Content: more notes on this DNA, generated by a model
The model's database searches: none
The model's input: the letters and a program-made list of their open reading frames with translations, nothing else
What the model was told of the DNA's origin: nothing
The DNA's letters: not shown here
How positions within the stretch are numbered: the first letter of the stretch is position 1
NCBI GenBank assembly: GCA_030248215.1
Contig: JASANG010001819.1
Span: 1 to 64,000 of the forward strand
From: Enoplolaimus lenunculus
Lineage: Eukaryota > Nematoda > Enoplea > Enoplida > Thoracostomopsidae
Reading direction: 5' to 3'
Length of the DNA stretch: 64,000 nt

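Overview
The window is nuclear DNA of an animal, most likely a nematode. AT-rich introns with TTTCAG or TTTTAG acceptors break up a muscle-protein gene, and runs of TTAGGC-like units, the canonical nematode telomere repeat, recur through them. The genus cannot be read from the sequence.

One gene dominates. From the upper edge (64000) down to a stop codon at 4780, the minus strand holds 68 small exons that join in phase into about 3,750 codons. They encode 34 tandem immunoglobulin (I-set) domains (the first one cut by the window edge), one fibronectin type III domain, a short linker, two more of those Ig domains (W33 and W34, included in the 34) and a unique 69-residue tail. The long Ig tandem, a single FN3 near the end and the absence of the FN3/Ig super-repeats of twitchin point to UNC-89/obscurin, the giant M-line protein of striated muscle. 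The end without kinases resembles the known kinase-less isoforms of nematode UNC-89. The 5' part (in C. elegans: SH3, DH, PH and further Ig domains) lies beyond 64000.

Most Ig domains are coded by two exons. The intron falls inside the core Trp codon of strand C (TG|G), and domains meet at phase-1 introns, so each domain is a symmetric, duplicable cassette. Exceptions mark intron loss or gain: W10/W11, W17, W19, W24/W25, W30, W33 and W34.

About 80 percent of the gene is intron, packed with short interspersed elements. I see no transposase or reverse transcriptase. There are at least eight families of small terminal-inverted-repeat or foldback elements. Three of them (called P, S and V here) carry a core of degenerate TTAGGC repeats. 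Others are a TA-flanked GAGTC foldback (F), a tRNA-like element with inverted ends (T), and the K, C and G families. There are also tRNA-like sequences, a 25-27 bp minisatellite of about 32 hairpin units (38413-39251), an 18-bp and a 32-bp tandem repeat, microsatellites and a fresh 100-bp tandem duplication.

The region 1-4779 is 3' flank. It holds only repeats and no exon that I can support.
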